Source: Smittia aterrima
Lineage: Eukaryota > Arthropoda > Insecta > Diptera > Chironomidae
NCBI GenBank assembly: GCA_033063855.1
Contig: CP093831.1
Coordinates: 27,962,001 to 28,026,000, forward strand
DNA: 64,000 nucleotides
Direction of reading: 5' to 3'
Below, one piece after another: positions 60,614 to 64,000 of the stretch; position 1 is the first letter of the stretch; each line of letters opens with the position of its first letter. Made by a program: the position numbers and the translations under genes. The notes under the pieces are model-generated. The model saw only the letters and a list, made by a program, of their open reading frames with translations, had not been told where the DNA came from and did not search any database.

Positions 60614-62826
60614 ATGAAAACTTTTCTTTTAATATTTTTGTGTGCCAGTGCTGTTTGTCAATTACCCAGCATCTCGGAGTCAAAGAATTCTTTGCCTTTG
60701 GCTTTTGAGAACGTAACAAATCATTTGTTTCGATTGGAAACGCAAATGTTCATCAAGAATTATGGAGTCGACAGCGAAACGATGACGTGGCTGATGCTCG
60801 ACAAATTGAACGAGAAGGGAATGCCATTCAGACTCCAGAACCTTGAGATTAACAACAAGTCAATTGAACACAACTCCTCAGCTCTCATCACCTTCAATTC
60901 ATTTGAGGATCTTCGCGATTTCAACAGAAAACTGATCCTGACAAACGATTACTATCGACCACTGCAACTCTTCGTTTATTGTGAAGGCGCAAGCATAAAG
61001 GACCTCGACTCTTTGCCTCAAGATGTTAGCAAAAATTCAGCACCTTTTATGGGTTTCAATGATCCCAATAGGTTAAAAATTTCGGATGAAATACTTAAGA
61101 CGCTTGTTATCACTCGAACCGACTTAATGGACATCATCCAATATGAATACTTTCTGATCGACGAAGACAAGTTTTTGAAGCTTTTGACCTTTCTTTGGTA
61201 TTCGCCAGGACATTGTGGCGAACTGAATTTGGTGGAAGTCAACAAATTCAACAAACAAACGAAAAAATGGGAAAACGACAAATTCGTCTACGAAAAGTTG
61301 AGAAACTTTCACAATTGCGAAATAAAATTCTTTGACCCAACATTATATGAATCGAATTTTGCTGCAGCGTTCATAGAAATATTGAGTGGACATTTGAACT
61401 ATCAGTTTAAGTTTTGGGACAATTACACGAATTTTTTTGAAGAAATGGAAGCTGCTGATTCATTGGTGATTCTAGATGGCTTCGCGATTAGAGGTTGTCA
61501 CAATAATTTTGACAGTACATATCCAATGTGAGGCTAACTTAATAATTTGTTAACAAAATTTTACTTTATTTCTATTCAGAATGGATTCTATTCTGACACC
61601 AAATTTTCTGACATTTCCTGTTGAGTACAAAGTTGATCGGATGGCAGTTCCACCAGGTGCAAAATATTCTGAATACGAAAAGCTCGTGATGCCGTTTGAC
61701 CTCTTTACTTGGGCTTTGATTGCGTCAACGTTTCTGGCTTCATTTGCGACGATTGTGATTTTGTATTTCGTCCAACGATCGACAAAAGATTTCATCATCG
61801 GGCCAAACGTCACAACACCAACTCTGAACGTCATTCAGATCTTTTTCGGAATCTCACAAGTCGTTGTGCCTCATAGAAACTTTGCGAGATACTTGACAAT
61901 GTTGTTCATCATGTTTTGCTTGATCATCAGAACTGCTTGGCAAGGCAAAATGTACGAGTTCATGACAAAAGATGTTTTCAAACCAGAACTTCAGACACTC
62001 GAAGAAATGTTGGAGCATGATTGCACTTTCTACACGGATATAAAATTTAAATTCAAATATCCGGAATCGCCAATTGCAAAAAGGTAAAATTATCTTTCAA
62101 TCACAAATTTTCAAAACTGTTCCATTGACTCTAAAATTTAGGCACAGTACTTCGCAGACCAGATTGACAATGTTTACAGCTGGTGGTGGTATAACAAGTC
62201 TCAGGGATGACATCTTCGACCCAAGCTTCAAAGGAGTTATTGTGTCTGATATTCGTTATGAATATTTCTTTGCATCCGAAACAGACAAACCATTCCAGGA
62301 AAGATTAAGAAAAGAAATTATAAATGTTGAAATGTGCGGAATGATGTTTCCCCGACATCATCATTTTGTGGGAATCTTTGATGGAATGTCTCTGCGACTT
62401 TTCGAATCAGGAATCGCGACTTACGAAATTAATAGTATTCATCAATTTGTAAGGGTATACGAGAAAATCGAAATAGAATCATCACAAGTTTCGGTGATAC
62501 AATCTCGATTATACAGACGAGAGGAAGACGAAGGACCTACAAAACTAGACATGTTCAAACTTGAACCTGGATTTGTGATCTGGCTGGCGAGCTTGACTTT
62601 CACATTCGTTGCGTTCGCCTTAGAATGGTTGAGTACTCTGAAAGATTACATCGTGTTCAAATACATTTTTGGAGCTCTTTTTCAAATGCAGAAATGTTCA
62701 CAGTGGCCAATTAAAACATCCGAGAAATCAACAAACAAACGAGAAATGGAAATGAGAGAAGAAAATTTTGAAAGAATTAGAATTCAGATCGAAAAGAAGT
62801 TTTATAATCGCGAGGAGCTGATTTAA
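60614..62826 (+). CDS. Divergent ionotropic receptor (intact, 700 aa)
   Basis: Exons 60614-61527, 61580-62083 and 62142-62826, with the same two phase-2 intron positions as the minus-strand receptor. The start MKTFLLIFLCASAVC is a signal peptide; a TTG-initiated extension upstream is not credible. Exon 2 has YEKLVMPFDLFTWALIASTF (entry to helix 1), the pore region (NVIQIFFGISQVVVPHRN) and the second channel helix (FARYLTMLFIMFCLIIRTAW) with QGKMYEFMTKD. Exon 3 includes MCGMMFPRHHHFVG, the last transmembrane helix (EPGFVIWLASLTFTFVAFAL) and a long charged tail rich in Glu, Arg and Lys. The 69 extra residues over the minus-strand receptor lie partly in exon 1 and mainly in this tail. Likely a ligand-gated cation channel of chemosensory neurons. 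Confidence 0.9.
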
Positions 62827-62884
62827 AATCAGTGTCGCAGTGGTGACAAGAATGTTAAAAGAAATGTCAATTAGTTTATCAGTT

Positions 62885-63556
62885 TCCAGATAAGCTTAGA
62901 TTGCACCAAAGAATTTTTTCCGAATGCAGATTGGCACTGAAATAATTGTCTGCACTTCAAAATTTATTAAATCCTCATTCATTGACTTTCCTCTAAAAAT
63001 GTTAAATTTTTTGAAAATGTAATTCGAGATCGTTTAATAATCAATAAAATGTTGATTTCGTAAACATAATTAGAAGAGAAATGGCGTGTGTGGGAAACAT
63101 GTTCGATCCTTAACTTTATTGATTGAATCAGCTGTTGTAAGTTTTGTCGAATTATTTGAGACTTGAAGCCTTGAGGTAATTTTTTTCCGAATGTTAATTC
63201 GACAACGACGCAAACGATTCTCATGTAAAATGTTCCTGTCTCATAAATATCGAACAAATCTTCAGATTTTCTTTAGTCGCTCGCTCGTGTCATTTTATTC
63301 AAATTATTGAAATGTCAAATTGCTTCAAAGATTTAACGAGATTGTGAAAACAAGGCTCGAGGTAAAATTTCTCAGAAAAGAAGATCAATATGACACGAGA
63401 ATGTCCGAAGACTGAGTTCGTCGATACCTTCGATAGTAAAGGAGGTGCAGCTGAATCACTTCGGTTAAGGTTCGTGAAATCAATTTAAGATCGAATGACA
63501 ATAATTTTTCTAAAAAACTTTCAGTTTTGTCTGAGCTGTTGAGTGAAATAGTTAAA
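62885..63556 (+). repeat. Intergenic module between tandem receptors
   Basis: It holds, in order, the receptor 3'-flank module (inverted CAGTGCCAATCTGCAT at about 62920), the decayed frame fragment (about 63110-63260) and the shared 5'-flank block (about 63270-63556). The order equals that seen upstream of the preceding receptor, which shows tandem duplication of a unit of about 3 kb. Confidence 0.75.
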
Positions 63557-64000
63557 ATGAAAACTTTTCCTTTAATACTTTTGAGTGCTAGTGCTGTTTG
63601 CCAATTACTCAGCATCTCTGAGTCAGAGAATTCATTGCCTTTGGCTTTTGAGAACGTAACAATTCATTTATTTCGATTGGAAACGCAAATGTTCATCAAA
63701 AATTTTGGAGTCGACTGCGAAACGATGACGTGGCTGATGCTCGACAACTTGAACAAGAATGGAAAGCCGTTCAGACTGCAGAACCTTGAGATTAACAACA
63801 ACACAATTGAACACAACTTCTCAGCTCTCATCACGTTCGATTCATTTGAGGATCTTCGTGATTTCAACAGAAAACTGATCCTGACAAACGAATACTATCG
63901 ACCACTGCAACTCTTCGTTTATTGTGAAGGCGCAATCATAAAGGACCTCGAGTCTTTGCCTCAAGATGTTAGCAAAAATTCAGGCCTGTTTTATGGTTTC
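63557..64000 (+). CDS. Divergent ionotropic receptor, N-terminal part (runs off the window)
   Basis: The frame is open from ATG at 63557 (MKTFPLILLSASAVCQLLSI) to the window end, 148 codons. It is highly similar to the start of the preceding receptor, with the same signal peptide and blocks such as FENVTIHLFRLETQMFIKNF and DLRDFNRKLILTNEYYRPLQ. No disabling change is seen in the visible part. Channel regions lie beyond the window, so whether the gene is intact cannot be judged. Confidence 0.85.
   Translation, partial: MKTFPLILLSASAVCQLLSISESENSLPLAFENVTIHLFRLETQMFIKNFGVDCETMTWLMLDNLNKNGKPFRLQNLEINNNTIEHNFSALITFDSFEDLRDFNRKLILTNEYYRPLQLFVYCEGAIIKDLESLPQDVSKNSGLFYGF

Overview
The window is a euchromatic insect chromosome segment, most likely from a dipteran and plausibly a lower (nematoceran) fly. 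The evidence is a teashirt/tiptop gene, a Plus-C odorant-binding protein (a class known mainly from Diptera), divergent ionotropic receptors, introns mostly of about 50-80 bp, and AT-rich intergenic DNA with short CAG, TCG and GA tracts. The species itself is not recognisable; a chironomid-like midge is only a guess.

Layout. (1) 1-13.7 kb: a teashirt/tiptop transcription-factor gene on the plus strand. Its 5' end lies off the window, it has two alternative N-terminal coding exons and its 3' UTR is probably long. (2) 16.3-17.7 kb: a four-exon minus-strand gene for a small type I membrane protein with three PPxY motifs. (3) 17.7-27.5 kb: a gene-poor stretch. (4) 28.0-32.6 kb: a five-exon, 953-residue C2H2 zinc-finger gene. 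(5) 32.6-41.5 kb: a second gene-poor stretch. (6) 41.5-42.6 kb: an intronless zinc-finger gene. (7) 44.7-64 kb: a chemosensory cluster rich in duplications.

The chemosensory cluster is mirror-symmetric. One ionotropic receptor pseudogene and one intact receptor lie on the minus strand. Then comes a nearly identical inverted repeat of about 2.05 kb with the ribosome-biogenesis gene MAK16 in its roughly 1.5 kb spacer. On the other side an intact receptor and a receptor running off the window lie on the plus strand. A Plus-C odorant-binding protein gene with a Tyr/Asp-rich N-terminal extension is embedded in the left half, between short direct repeats and beside tRNA-like and foldback repeats. 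The intergenic modules around the receptors are repeated, partly scrambled, and contain decayed reading-frame fragments.

All multi-exon models were built by hand from reading frame, splice-site sequence and phase closure. Every complete model closes in phase to a stop codon. No database search was possible.
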